Source: an uncultured Allomuricauda sp.
GTDB taxonomy: Bacteria; Bacteroidota; Bacteroidia; Flavobacteriales; Flavobacteriaceae
Assembly: GCF_947501165.1 (NCBI RefSeq)
Contig: NZ_CANMUU010000004.1
Span: 62,001 to 126,000, forward strand
Reading direction: 5' to 3'
DNA: 64,000 bases
Shown piece by piece: positions 42,226-50,927 of this stretch. The notes beneath the pieces are model-generated. The model did no database searches, was not told where the DNA came from, and worked only from the letters and a program-made list of their open reading frames with translations. Each line of letters starts with the position of its first letter. Position 1 is the first letter of the stretch. The position numbers and the translations under genes were made by a program.

Positions 42226-44231
42226 GATAGTTCCAAAACAATTTTAGTGACACCACTCAAAGCAGTTCCGTGTTTTACCGATTGATTTGACACTTTCCCA
42301 TTACCTCGTATCTCTACTTGAAGCCCAAGATTTTCTAACAAGGAAATAGCATCCATACCACACATCCCTTGCACATTGGGGACGGTACTGTGTTGTTGTT
42401 GAACTTTGGCAAAATACTTTTGGTAGTCTTTATCCAATTCTTCAGATTTGGGTATGTTCTCATCTACCTCATCGATAATAGGTGAAATGGTATGGATTTT
42501 TTGCGCCATGGACTTGAATACTGGTCCAGACACATCTGCCCCATAATATCCTACGCTCTTATCGGGCTCGTGAATCACCACGATACAGGAATATTTTGGA
42601 TTGTCAGCCGGAAAATACCCTACAAAAGAAGAAATGTAAGCAAGCTTATCTGGGTCTTTAGCAACATAATTTTTTTGACATGTTCCTGTTTTTCCCGCCA
42701 TGCTGAATTCTGGGGAATATAGGTCATGGCCAGTTCCATATTCTTTTTCAACTACATCTTTTAGCAGCTGTTGTACCTTTTTTACAGTCTCTTTAGAACA
42801 GATTGAAGGGTTAATTACCTCTTTATCAAATGCCTTAACTACTTTATTTCCCTCCTTGACGGATTTAATCAATTTGGGCTTAATAAACATTCCATCATTG
42901 GCTATGGCATTGTAAAATGCCAAGGTCTGTAGAGGAGTCATGGACACTTCATACCCATGAGACATCCATGCCAATGATATACCCGACCATCCTTTATCGC
43001 CAGGATACCGAATAACTGGTTTCCCTTCGCCAACAATGGGCAATCCAAGCTCATTGTGCAAATCCATATTCATCAAACGATTGACAAATCGTTCTGGCTT
43101 TTCCTTATAATTCTCGTTAATCAACTTGGCAAAAACCGTATTGGAGGAGAGCGCAAAGGCTTTTGCTAAAGAAATTTTTCCGTAGCCACCCCAACGTGAA
43201 TCTTTTACTACCCTATCATATACTTTATATCTACCTTTTTCGGTATCAAATACACTACTGGTATCTACTACTTTATCTTCCAAAGCTGCAATCAAGGACA
43301 TTAGTTTAAATGTGGAACCGGGCTCATGGGATTCTCCTACGGCATAATTTAGCTTCTCATAATACTTCCCTTCTGACGTTCTCCCTAAATTGGAAATCGC
43401 CTTAATCTCACCTGTTTTGGTTTCCATTACGACCACACTGCCATGGTCCGCTTTATACTTTTCAAGTTGCTCCAACAAAGCGTAGTGCGCGATATCTTGG
43501 ATGTTTATATCGATAGTGGAAACCACATCACGTCCGTCTTGTGGTTCCACAATATTGTCCAACCCGACGGGCTTCCATTGCCCCTTTGCTATCTTTTGCT
43601 TCAGACGTTTCCCTTCTTTTCCTCTCAAATAAAGCTCCCCGAAAGCACCATCCATACCAACTCGAGTATAATACCCGTTTTCATCCACCCTTTCATAGCC
43701 AATACTACGAGCCGCCATTTTGCCTAATGGATACTCACGAACCACTTTATGAGTCTCAATAAAACCCCCTTTATAGGGACCCAGGTCAAACAATGGAAAT
43801 TGCTTGATTTTTACATAATCCAAATAATCTACATTACGGGCTACCAGTTTATATCTATTCCCGTTGGCTCTTGCCTTCCTGAACAACTGGCGATAATATG
43901 AAGAAGGTTTTTTGAAAAGCGTAGCTAAAGAGTCAGATAATGCAGGCACATACTTCTGAAAATTTTCTTGAGAAACGGTCTTTGCGTCAAAACGTATTTC
44001 ATATTTGGGTACTGAGGCCGCCAACAAGCTTCCATCATGGGAATAAAGATTACCCCGATTGGGCTCAATGGTAAACATCTTTTCGGTCTTGTTCAGGGCC
44101 AATTCTTTATAATCATCACCCTTGACCATTTGAATATCCACCAACTTGAACACAATGCCCATTGAAAAAATGAACAGTGCACCTGCGGTCAGGTACAGTC
44201 GATTCATGATATTTTTATCAGTAATGGCCAT
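42222..44231 (-). CDS. ftsI: Division-specific penicillin-binding protein with PASTA domain
   Basis: This 669-residue class B PBP has an N-terminal membrane helix (11-30), a pedestal domain and a transpeptidase domain with S306-TFK, S362-SN and K514-TG. One PASTA domain covers the C-terminal 60 residues (VPNVQGMCGMDAISLLENLGLQ). It crosslinks septal peptidoglycan with FtsW. It starts right after ftsL with no spacer. Confidence 0.93.
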   Translation of the reverse strand: MAITDKNIMNRLYLTAGALFIFSMGIVFKLVDIQMVKGDDYKELALNKTEKMFTIEPNRGNLYSHDGSLLAASVPKYEIRFDAKTVSQENFQKYVPALSDSLATLFKKPSSYYRQLFRKARANGNRYKLVARNVDYLDYVKIKQFPLFDLGPYKGGFIETHKVVREYPLGKMAARSIGYERVDENGYYTRVGMDGAFGELYLRGKEGKRLKQKIAKGQWKPVGLDNIVEPQDGRDVVSTIDINIQDIAHYALLEQLEKYKADHGSVVVMETKTGEIKAISNLGRTSEGKYYEKLNYAVGESHEPGSTFKLMSLIAALEDKVVDTSSVFDTEKGRYKVYDRVVKDSRWGGYGKISLAKAFALSSNTVFAKLINENYKEKPERFVNRLMNMDLHNELGLPIVGEGKPVIRYPGDKGWSGISLAWMSHGYEVSMTPLQTLAFYNAIANDGMFIKPKLIKSVKEGNKVVKAFDKEVINPSICSKETVKKVQQLLKDVVEKEYGTGHDLYSPEFSMAGKTGTCQKNYVAKDPDKLAYISSFVGYFPADNPKYSCIVVIHEPDKSVGYYGADVSGPVFKSMAQKIHTISPIIDEVDENIPKSEELDKDYQKYFAKVQQQHSTVPNVQGMCGMDAISLLENLGLQVEIRGNGKVSNQSVKHGTALSGVTKIVLELS

Positions 44232-44549
44232 TTAATCTTCAGACTTTACTTTTATTTTTTTTGGTGGATTTTTTGAGGGTTCCAATCCGGCCTCGGCCAT
44301 AGATTGACGAATGGAAGATTCCAGACGCATTTGCTGTACTGCAGACCTACCTTCAACAAACTCGCTTCGCAGCTTGCGCACCTCTTCATTCAATGCCGCT
44401 ATTTCATGGACTTTTTTATCAGCCCTATGACTACTGGAAATCATCAAGGCTGCCAAAAAGGAGGCAAATAGTAGAAAAAGCCAGTTTTTGGGGGCATCAC
44501 CGCTTACCAAAAACTTTCCTTTTAAAATGTCCAATAATCCTTTTTTCAT
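44232..44549 (-). CDS. ftsL: FtsL-like cell division protein
   Basis: This 105-residue protein has a cytoplasmic basic part, one membrane helix (about 23-39) and a coiled coil (about 46-80). This matches the bacteroidal FtsL-like family and the gene's usual place between rsmH and ftsI. It is a structural partner of FtsQ in the divisome. Sequence identity to proteobacterial FtsL is not visible. Confidence 0.75.
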   Translation of the reverse strand: MKKGLLDILKGKFLVSGDAPKNWLFLLFASFLAALMISSSHRADKKVHEIAALNEEVRKLRSEFVEGRSAVQQMRLESSIRQSMAEAGLEPSKNPPKKIKVKSED

Positions 44550-44582
44550 TGCCTATTCTTCAAATTGATGATGTTCCTTGTT

Positions 44583-45485
44583 TTAAACTCTTACCGCAAT
44601 ACGCAGCTTTGCACTTCTTGCTCTGTTATTCGCAGCTATTTCTTCTGTCGATGGAACAATTAGTCCTCCTACTTTTTTTAGCGGGACATTTATATTTCCA
44701 TAAAAATCCTTTTCTGCTTCCCCTTCAAATTTTCCATCTCTTATAAACCTTTTCACCAACCTGTCCTCTAGGGAGTGATAGCTGATTAGGCTTAATCGTC
44801 CACCAGGTTTTAAAATATTGGGAACTTGAAGGAGAAACTCTTTGAGCACCTCTATCTCCTGATTCACTTCAATACGAATGGCTTGATAAATCTGGGCCAA
44901 GATTTTGTTTTCCTTTGCTTTGGGCAGAAAAGGTTTTAAAACCATTTTCAACTCCTCTGTGGTTTTGATTGGAGAAACCGTTCTAGACTCAACAATGGTT
45001 CTAGCTATTGCTTTTCCATTTCGCAATTCTCCATAACCCAGCAGAATTGAAGCCAACTTTTCTTGTGAATACGAGTTCACCACCTTGAAAGCTGACAACT
45101 GATCATCTTGGTTCATCCTCATGTCTAAATCCGCATTGAATCGAATGGAAAAACCACGGTCCGCTTTATCAAATTGATGGGAAGAAACTCCAAAATCCGC
45201 CAAAATTCCATCAACCTCCCGAATGCCATAGAACTTTAAAAATTGATTGAGAAACCGAAAATTCTGATTAATCAATTGAAACCTAGAATCTTCAATTGTA
45301 TTCGCCAACGCATCCTTATCTTGATCAAAGGCGAACAATTTTCCATTTTCACCCAACCTTTTCAATATTTCCCTTGAGTGTCCGCCACCGCCAAAAGTGA
45401 CATCTACATACACTCCACTATCTTTTATTGCCAATCCGTCTACTGACTCTTTCAGAAGAACCGGATTATGGTACTCGCTAGTCAT
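44583..45485 (-). CDS. rsmH: 16S rRNA m4C1402 methyltransferase
   Basis: From the ATG at 45485, whose first bases overlap the mraZ stop (ATGACTAG), the protein has 300 residues. It has YHNPVLLKESVD, DVTFGGGGHSREIL for S-adenosylmethionine binding, DGILADFGVSSHQFD and YHSLEDRLVKRF. An ATG three codons earlier (45494) is possible. It methylates N4 of C1402 in the small ribosomal RNA. Confidence 0.95.
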   Translation of the reverse strand: MTSEYHNPVLLKESVDGLAIKDSGVYVDVTFGGGGHSREILKRLGENGKLFAFDQDKDALANTIEDSRFQLINQNFRFLNQFLKFYGIREVDGILADFGVSSHQFDKADRGFSIRFNADLDMRMNQDDQLSAFKVVNSYSQEKLASILLGYGELRNGKAIARTIVESRTVSPIKTTEELKMVLKPFLPKAKENKILAQIYQAIRIEVNQEIEVLKEFLLQVPNILKPGGRLSLISYHSLEDRLVKRFIRDGKFEGEAEKDFYGNINVPLKKVGGLIVPSTEEIAANNRARSAKLRIAVRV

Positions 45486-45933
45486 CGTCAGCAAAAATCT
45501 CTTCCGCCAAATCTGCGTAGTCTTTCTCCCCTTCTTCCAAAACTTTCTCGTACTTCGCTTTGTCCCAAATCTCTATTTTATCAAAAACAGCATTCAAGAC
45601 CACCTCTTTGCCTATTCCTGCAAAATCTACAAGGTTCTTAGGTATTTGAAGCCTTCCAGAATCTCCATCTATAGCCACCTCTTTCATACCTGCCACGAAG
45701 TTTCTCACAAAAGCATCATACTTCCTGTTGATCTTGCTTTTCTTCATCACCTTTTGCATCAACGCATCAAATTCGTTCTTTGGATACAATTCCAAGCACT
45801 GTTGAAATACCGACCTCTTAATAACAAACCCATCCTGCAAAACAGGCAACAACTGATTCTTTAAGGAAATAGGCAATATCACCCTACCTTTGGTATCAGC
45901 TTTACAATCATGTTGTCCAATTATATGGGTCAC
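45478..45933 (-). CDS. mraZ: MraZ, transcription regulator of the division cluster
   Basis: This 151-residue protein has two SpoVT-AbrB-like repeats, each with the DxKGR/D-GR motif (ADTKGRVILP and IDGDSGRLQIP). It begins with a GTG codon (45933-45931); no ATG is close. MraZ forms a ring that binds repeated boxes upstream of its own gene and represses the operon; three such boxes are seen at 45981-46005. It is the first gene of the cluster. Confidence 0.93.
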   Translation of the reverse strand: MTHIIGQHDCKADTKGRVILPISLKNQLLPVLQDGFVIKRSVFQQCLELYPKNEFDALMQKVMKKSKINRKYDAFVRNFVAGMKEVAIDGDSGRLQIPKNLVDFAGIGKEVVLNAVFDKIEIWDKAKYEKVLEEGEKDYADLAEEIFADDD

Positions 45934-45962
45934 TAGAAATCAATTGGTTAGTAATAACAACT

Positions 45963-45970
45963 CAAATATA
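45963..45970 (-). promoter_or_regulatory. mraZ promoter, -7 element TATATTTG
   Basis: TATATTTG fits the Bacteroidota consensus TAnnTTTG. It lies 30 bp before the GTG start and 10 bp downstream of the MraZ boxes. Confidence 0.7.
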
Positions 45971-45980
45971 TAGATTTTAT

Positions 45981-46005
45981 TTCCACATTTCTCCACTTAA
46001 CTCCA
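45981..46005 (-). promoter_or_regulatory. MraZ-type operator, three 5-bp boxes with 5-bp spacers
   Basis: On the minus strand TGGAG, TGGAG and TGGAA lie at 46005-46001, 45995-45991 and 45985-45981, exactly one helical turn apart. The known MraZ site in E. coli is three TGGGN boxes with the same 5-bp spacers. Here the third G is A in every box. The location directly upstream of the -7 element suits autorepression. Confidence 0.7.
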
Positions 46006-46157
46006 CATTTGTTAATAAATTCACCACATTTATATATGAATGGTAGGTTTTTCGTGTTAAAACCGAAAAATCAGGTGGTTCGCTATTTTCAAACTCAACT
46101 GATAAAAAAGGGGCTTTTTACAGATTCATAGGAAAAATCTTTGTTATATGAATTGCC

Positions 46158-46165
46158 TATATTTG
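46158..46165 (+). promoter_or_regulatory. TATATTTG promoter element for the hydrolase-engB pair
   Basis: This is a perfect TAnnTTTG match ending 25 bp before the ATG at 46191. Confidence 0.6.
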
Positions 46166-46190
46166 CCCTCCCAGTACCAACTAACTTTAG

Positions 46191-46955
46191 ATGGAAAACC
46201 AAATCATTCGAGAAGGCAAATTCAACTACATTGAACAAGGTGAAGGGAAGCCCATAATCATCCTGCATGGACTCATGGGTGGGCTAAGTAATTTTCAAGG
46301 TGTTTCCGAACATTTTCCATCGAAAGGATATCAAGTTTTGATTCCCGAACTGCCGATTTACGACATGCCCATGTTGAAAACCACGGTAAAAAACTTTGCT
46401 AAATTTTTAGAGGAATTCATTGAATTTAAAGGGTTGAAGCATGTTATCCTATTGGGAAATTCATTAGGAGGCCACATAGGATTGCTTCACACGAAATTAT
46501 TTCCTGAAGTGGTTAAGGCCTTGGTCATTACTGGCAGCTCTGGACTTTATGAAAAAGCGATGGGCGATGGTTATCCCAGAAGGGGGGATTACGACTTTAT
46601 AAAGCAAAAAGCCCAAGATGTTTTCTACGACCCAGAAGTAGCCACCAAAGAGATTGTGGATGAAGTGTTTGCCACGGTAAATGACCGAATGAAATTGGTA
46701 AAAACTTTGGCCATTGCCAAAAGTGCTATCCGACATAATATGTCTAAAGATTTACCCCACATGAAAACCCCTACCTGCATTATTTGGGGTGAAAATGACA
46801 CCGTAACTCCTCCTGAAGTTGCCAAAGAATTTCATGAGTTATTACCAGATTCTGATTTGTTCTGGATTGAAAAATGCGGTCACGCCCCCATGATGGAACA
46901 TCCGGAAGAGTTTAATACCATTCTAGAAACCTGGTTGGATAACCGTAATTTCTAA
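46191..46955 (+). CDS. Alpha/beta hydrolase
   Basis: This 254-residue protein has an HG oxyanion segment (IILHGLMGG), the nucleophile elbow GNSLGG, an aspartate in IIWGENDTVTPPE and the catalytic His in KCGHAPMMEHPEEF, so the triad is complete. It probably hydrolyses an ester or thioester in the cytoplasm; the substrate is unknown. engB starts 2 bp after its stop. Confidence 0.85.
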   Translation: MENQIIREGKFNYIEQGEGKPIIILHGLMGGLSNFQGVSEHFPSKGYQVLIPELPIYDMPMLKTTVKNFAKFLEEFIEFKGLKHVILLGNSLGGHIGLLHTKLFPEVVKALVITGSSGLYEKAMGDGYPRRGDYDFIKQKAQDVFYDPEVATKEIVDEVFATVNDRMKLVKTLAIAKSAIRHNMSKDLPHMKTPTCIIWGENDTVTPPEVAKEFHELLPDSDLFWIEKCGHAPMMEHPEEFNTILETWLDNRNF

Positions 46956-46957
46956 CC

Positions 46958-47575
46958 ATGAAAATCATCTCGGCCGAATTTGTGATGTCCAATTCAAATG
47001 TGGCCCAATGCCCTAAAGACCCCATTCCAGAATATGCTTTTATTGGGAGGTCCAACGTTGGAAAATCCTCTTTAATAAATATGCTCACCGAGCGTAAACA
47101 CTTGGCAAAAACATCCGGTAGACCAGGAAAGACTCAACTTATCAACCATTTTAAAATCAACAATAATTGGTTTCTGGTAGATTTACCTGGATATGGTTAT
47201 GCTCGAGTATCCAAAAAGGACAAAAAAACCTTTCAAAAATACATTACAGAATACTTTGAAAAGCGTAAGCAATTGGTTTGCGGTTTTGTTTTGGTTGACA
47301 TTCGACATGATCCACAACCTATTGACCTAGATTTTATGGAATGGTTGGGTTCTAGCGGTATTCCTTTTGCCATTATTTTCACTAAGGCAGACAAATTGAA
47401 GCCAGCCGTAATTGAAAAACAAGTTCGGTCTTATCTTCAAAAGCTTTTAGATGGTGTTTGGGAAGAAGCTCCTTCATACTTTATAACTTCATCAAGCAAA
47501 CGAATGGGGCGAGATGAAGTTCTAGAATTTATTGATGGTATCAATAAAGAGTTTCTTTCCTCGAAGAAATTCTAA
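46958..47575 (+). CDS. engB: Ribosome biogenesis GTPase EngB/YsxC
   Basis: This 205-residue TRAFAC GTPase has G1 GRSNVGKSS, G3 DLPGYG, G4 TKAD and the conserved GRPGKTQLINHF segment in the G2 area. It takes part in assembly of the large ribosomal subunit. It is cotranscribed with the alpha/beta hydrolase. Confidence 0.95.
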   Translation: MKIISAEFVMSNSNVAQCPKDPIPEYAFIGRSNVGKSSLINMLTERKHLAKTSGRPGKTQLINHFKINNNWFLVDLPGYGYARVSKKDKKTFQKYITEYFEKRKQLVCGFVLVDIRHDPQPIDLDFMEWLGSSGIPFAIIFTKADKLKPAVIEKQVRSYLQKLLDGVWEEAPSYFITSSSKRMGRDEVLEFIDGINKEFLSSKKF

Positions 47576-47629
47576 TCTTTTTGCCAACCCTATAAGGCAA
47601 CCTTGATTTCCTGTTCGATAATCAAAGAG

Positions 47630-47637
47630 TATATTTG
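47630..47637 (+). promoter_or_regulatory. TATATTTG promoter element for the serine hydrolase gene
   Basis: This is a TAnnTTTG match ending 21 bp before the ATG at 47659. It supports that ATG over the upstream TTG at 47635, which lies inside the element. Confidence 0.6.
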
Positions 47638-47658
47638 AGTATCAATCAAAATCAAAAA

Positions 47659-49092
47659 ATGAAAACTATCTTTCTCTGTACTCTTACTTTGGCGCTCTCT
47701 GGTCTACCCCTCTCCACAAAAGCCCAAGAAAATGCAAATCAACAATTTACCGAAGACCTAGCTCAATTAAAAGAATACTTTCATATTCCAGGTATAGCAG
47801 CATTGGTTGAGAAAGAAGGCAAAATCATCTATGAAGAATATTTTGGCTTTGCCAATATTGAGGATTCCATTAAGGTAAATAAGAATACTTCTTTTCCAAT
47901 TGCTTCGTTGACCAAGATTTTTTCTGGGGTCTTATTGATGAAGTTGAAGGAACAGGGGAAATTATCGTTGGACACTCCCATAAATGAATTTCTAACACAA
48001 AGTAAATTAGGAGATTCTGTGTTGGTAAAACATATCCTGACCCATACCTCGCAAGGTAATTTAGGGGAGAATTTTTATTACAGCTATCGTTTTGGGGCTT
48101 TGACACCGGTTATCGAAAAAGCATCTGAAAATAAGTTTCACGAAATGGTATCTTCAGAGATTTTAACACCACTAAAGATGGATGATTCATGGTTTTTAAA
48201 TGATTCCGTTGACGTAAAAAAACATGATGCGACCTTCGCGAAACCTTACCTTTTTGATGGGGAAACCAAGTCCGGCCCTATTGAATATGGCGTATCCACT
48301 TCATCAGGACTTGTCTCAACTGCGCATGATTTGTTGAAATTTAGTCGCGCTTTGGATGACCAATCCCTAATTTCCGATACTACAAGGGATTTCATGCTAT
48401 CAGCTCCCAAAGAAGATTTGCCCTATGGTCATGGAGTTTTTGTGCAATCTTTGGATGGGATTCAACTTATTTGGGGATATGGCCAATATGATTCTTACTC
48501 CAGTTTATTTTTGAAAGTTCCAGCAAAAAACTCCACCCTGATACTTTTGGCCAATAACAATTTTATGAGTGACCCTGCCAGGCTGATTTATGGTGATGTA
48601 ACCAGCTCGCTTTTTGCCCTGAGCTATTTACAGAATTATATCTACGGTGAGGCCAACTTGCCAATCTCGAGGCTCAATCGCAAAAAGATGTTGGCCCAAG
48701 CCTTAGCTTCTTCCTTTATGGGTAGGTTTGACGATATGGAGTGGGAAAAGAGTATAGAATTACTGGATATAGTCTTTGAAACCTATCCAAATTATTTGGA
48801 ATATGCACATCTCAATCTTCTACATAATCTAATGTTCCTGAAAACTGTTGCTTTTCATAAAAGATTTGGGGAATTCAATACGTTTGATGATAAAATTGAA
48901 GCCATTGGAGCCAGATTGCTCAAAAATGACCCTAAAAACCCCTACACTAATGTTTATATGGGAGATTTCTATGATGGAAAAGGTGAGATTGAAAAAGCAA
49001 GGATACACTTCCAAACAATAGTGGATGCGAAAAACTTTTCTACTTTTTGGTATACCAGTGTAGCCAAAGAATGGCTTGAAGAAAACAAATAG
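47659..49092 (+). CDS. Secreted serine hydrolase of the beta-lactamase/PBP4 family
   Basis: From the ATG at 47659 the protein has 477 residues with a signal peptide ending near STKAQ. The N-terminal 330 residues are a serine hydrolase domain with the SLTK nucleophile motif in PIASLTKIFSGVL. The second motif is YYSYRFG, in which the usual Y-x-N is not conserved. The last 110 residues are helical. Members cleave beta-lactam-like or peptide bonds or act as esterases; this one may hydrolyse D-amino acid peptides, but that is only inference. Confidence 0.8.
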   Translation: MKTIFLCTLTLALSGLPLSTKAQENANQQFTEDLAQLKEYFHIPGIAALVEKEGKIIYEEYFGFANIEDSIKVNKNTSFPIASLTKIFSGVLLMKLKEQGKLSLDTPINEFLTQSKLGDSVLVKHILTHTSQGNLGENFYYSYRFGALTPVIEKASENKFHEMVSSEILTPLKMDDSWFLNDSVDVKKHDATFAKPYLFDGETKSGPIEYGVSTSSGLVSTAHDLLKFSRALDDQSLISDTTRDFMLSAPKEDLPYGHGVFVQSLDGIQLIWGYGQYDSYSSLFLKVPAKNSTLILLANNNFMSDPARLIYGDVTSSLFALSYLQNYIYGEANLPISRLNRKKMLAQALASSFMGRFDDMEWEKSIELLDIVFETYPNYLEYAHLNLLHNLMFLKTVAFHKRFGEFNTFDDKIEAIGARLLKNDPKNPYTNVYMGDFYDGKGEIEKARIHFQTIVDAKNFSTFWYTSVAKEWLEENK

Positions 49093-49096
49093 GAAA

Positions 49097-49474
49097 TTAT
49101 TCCAATCGTTCCCCTATGAGCTGAATCAATTCTTGAGACGATTTTAGTTCATTGAGCGCGTCAGTACCAATGAATACCTCCAGACCGTTAGTTCCTTCGA
49201 CCAATACAATAGGAAATGTAAATTTAGCTCCAAACTTGGATGCATACTTCTTCGCGAATTCATCCCGGTGCAAGAAGACCATATCATGCCCGCCTTCTTT
49301 ACGAAATTGCTTCCAAATTTTATTTTCCCCAACAATTCCATAGGTAATATCACATAGGTTGCAATCATAAGTGGACGGACTGAATACTTTGTGCATACTA
49401 TCCAAAATAGCATTCCTTCGTCCGGAGTTGGCATTGTAAACGAATATCAGTTTTTCACGAATTTTCTTTTCCAT
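49097..49474 (-). CDS. Thioredoxin-fold-like hypothetical protein with CxxC motif
   Basis: This 125-residue cytoplasmic protein starts with a strand FVYNANSG and has CNLCDITYG at about residues 38-46, a late FPIVLVEG strand that could carry the cis-Pro of a thioredoxin-like fold, and a helical end. It resembles the DCC (DUF393) family in layout, but the CxxC is placed later. No partner is obvious. Confidence 0.55.
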   Translation of the reverse strand: MEKKIREKLIFVYNANSGRRNAILDSMHKVFSPSTYDCNLCDITYGIVGENKIWKQFRKEGGHDMVFLHRDEFAKKYASKFGAKFTFPIVLVEGTNGLEVFIGTDALNELKSSQELIQLIGERLE

Positions 49475-49548
49475 GTTTCAAAAATACAATGCATTTTAAT
49501 GGTTAAGATTTGATTTAAGTGTATTTTAATTATTCAAAAAACTGGAAA

Positions 49549-49854
49549 ATGATAGCAAGAATCTGGAAAGGCAAAACAAAAATAGCGCATGCAGAAGCTT
49601 ATGAAGAGTTCATGAATGAAAGAGCGGTACCGGATTACTCAAACACCAAAGGTTTTGTAAAATTGCTTTTTCTGAAAAGAATCGACGAACAATTTGCCCA
49701 CTTTGAACTGATTACTTTTTGGGACAATTTAGAGGTCATCAAAAACTTTGCAGGTGAAGATTATGAAAAAGCCAAGTATTATCCTGAGGACCAAGACTTT
49801 TTATTGGAATTCCCAGAAAAAGTAACTCATTTCGAAGTGTTTCAGGAATACTAG
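49549..49854 (+). CDS. Antibiotic-biosynthesis-monooxygenase-like (dimeric alpha/beta barrel) protein
   Basis: From the ATG at 49549 the protein has 101 residues of a single ferredoxin-like domain: MIARIWKGKTK, a helix ending EEFMNERAVPDY, then GFVKLLFLKR, HFELITFWDNLE and EKAKYYPED, which is the ABM family pattern. A GTG at 49519 would add ten residues and is unlikely. Members degrade haem or oxidise small aromatic compounds, or have no known role. It has no operon partner. Confidence 0.65.
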   Translation: MIARIWKGKTKIAHAEAYEEFMNERAVPDYSNTKGFVKLLFLKRIDEQFAHFELITFWDNLEVIKNFAGEDYEKAKYYPEDQDFLLEFPEKVTHFEVFQEY

Positions 49855-49922
49855 CTTTACTTCTTCTAGTCGAGTCTCGCACCAAAAGGTTTTATTCCTA
49901 TTATTGTAATCCCAAATTACTA

Positions 49923-50570
49923 ATGAATGTTTCTACCATGACCTACAACATCAAAACCGTAGTTCCAATACTCCTACTATTATCATTTTTTTCATGCAAG
50001 TCCCAAAAAGATACTACAGAATCCATGAATTCCCCTATTCAGCTTAACAAGAAACAAATAGTTCAAAAAGCTCAGGATATTATCAAGGAAGATCTTGGGG
50101 AATACGTTCCGGATTTCTTCGAGATTCGGGCTTACCATTTAGATAATGAAATTGTTGTTATTTTCTATGTACCTATACACCTAGCCCAAAAAGGTGATTA
50201 TTACTATCACAGCGCTGTAGTGGAGATTAACAGTGAATCTAAGAGTTATGGCCCTTACAGCAATAGTGAAGAAGCAAATCCATCTGACTTGTGGAAGTTT
50301 TATAAAACTACACCCGAGAAGACCGAAATTTCTGAAAAAATAGTATCCAGTATAGCCTCTTATGCGGAAGTCACTAAAGAATTACTTTTCCCTAAAGACT
50401 ACCGTTTGGAGATTTTGGAAAACACAGATGGCTTTTCTGCAAAAGTTGTCACACCAAACTATATGGATACTTATGAACTCCACAAACAGGACTATACGGT
50501 AAAATCCAAAAAATCCCGAAACCATAAACGGTTTACTCTAGTGGACCAAGGTTTTATTGAAATTCATTAG
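49923..50570 (+). CDS. Hypothetical lipoprotein
   Basis: This 215-residue protein has a lipoprotein signal (FFSCKSQ, with Cys near residue 25). The mature part has a helical section and several beta strands; no domain is recognised. An in-frame ATG at 49938 is an alternative start. It stands alone upstream of gldC, on the opposite strand. Confidence 0.65.
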   Translation: MNVSTMTYNIKTVVPILLLLSFFSCKSQKDTTESMNSPIQLNKKQIVQKAQDIIKEDLGEYVPDFFEIRAYHLDNEIVVIFYVPIHLAQKGDYYYHSAVVEINSESKSYGPYSNSEEANPSDLWKFYKTTPEKTEISEKIVSSIASYAEVTKELLFPKDYRLEILENTDGFSAKVVTPNYMDTYELHKQDYTVKSKKSRNHKRFTLVDQGFIEIH

Positions 50571-50591
50571 CGTTTTTCTAGAAGGTCACAT

Positions 50592-50927
50592 TTACTCCTT
50601 CAATTCCAGTTTCTCTGCAAAATAGTCGCAGAAATCCTTCATCGTGGCGGTCATTTTCTCGTCTTGGGTTGCTTTCATAAAGGTATCCGCCATAGTAACC
50701 AAAGTTTGATGAAAAAAGACCTTCATCTCATCCACTGGCATATCCTTGGTCCAAAGGTCAATTTTCAAAGACTCTTGGTTCTTACTATCCCAAACCGATA
50801 GCATCATGGCTTTGGCCTCTTCATTTTTTATGCCTCCATCTTCTGCAGACCAATTTAGTTCTTCCGGTACTCGATTCTCATCTAGACCAACTTTTAGTGT
50901 AATTTCTGAAGTATGTGTTACGGCCAT
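50592..50927 (-). CDS. gldC: Gliding motility protein GldC
   Basis: This 111-residue protein has the GldC sequence (HTSEITLKVGLDENRVPEEL, LNWSAEDGG, MMLSVWDSKNQESLKIDLWTKDMPVDEMK). It is a cytoplasmic protein linked to gliding and to the stability of GldB. It follows gldB with no gap. Confidence 0.92.
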   Translation of the reverse strand: MAVTHTSEITLKVGLDENRVPEELNWSAEDGGIKNEEAKAMMLSVWDSKNQESLKIDLWTKDMPVDEMKVFFHQTLVTMADTFMKATQDEKMTATMKDFCDYFAEKLELKE

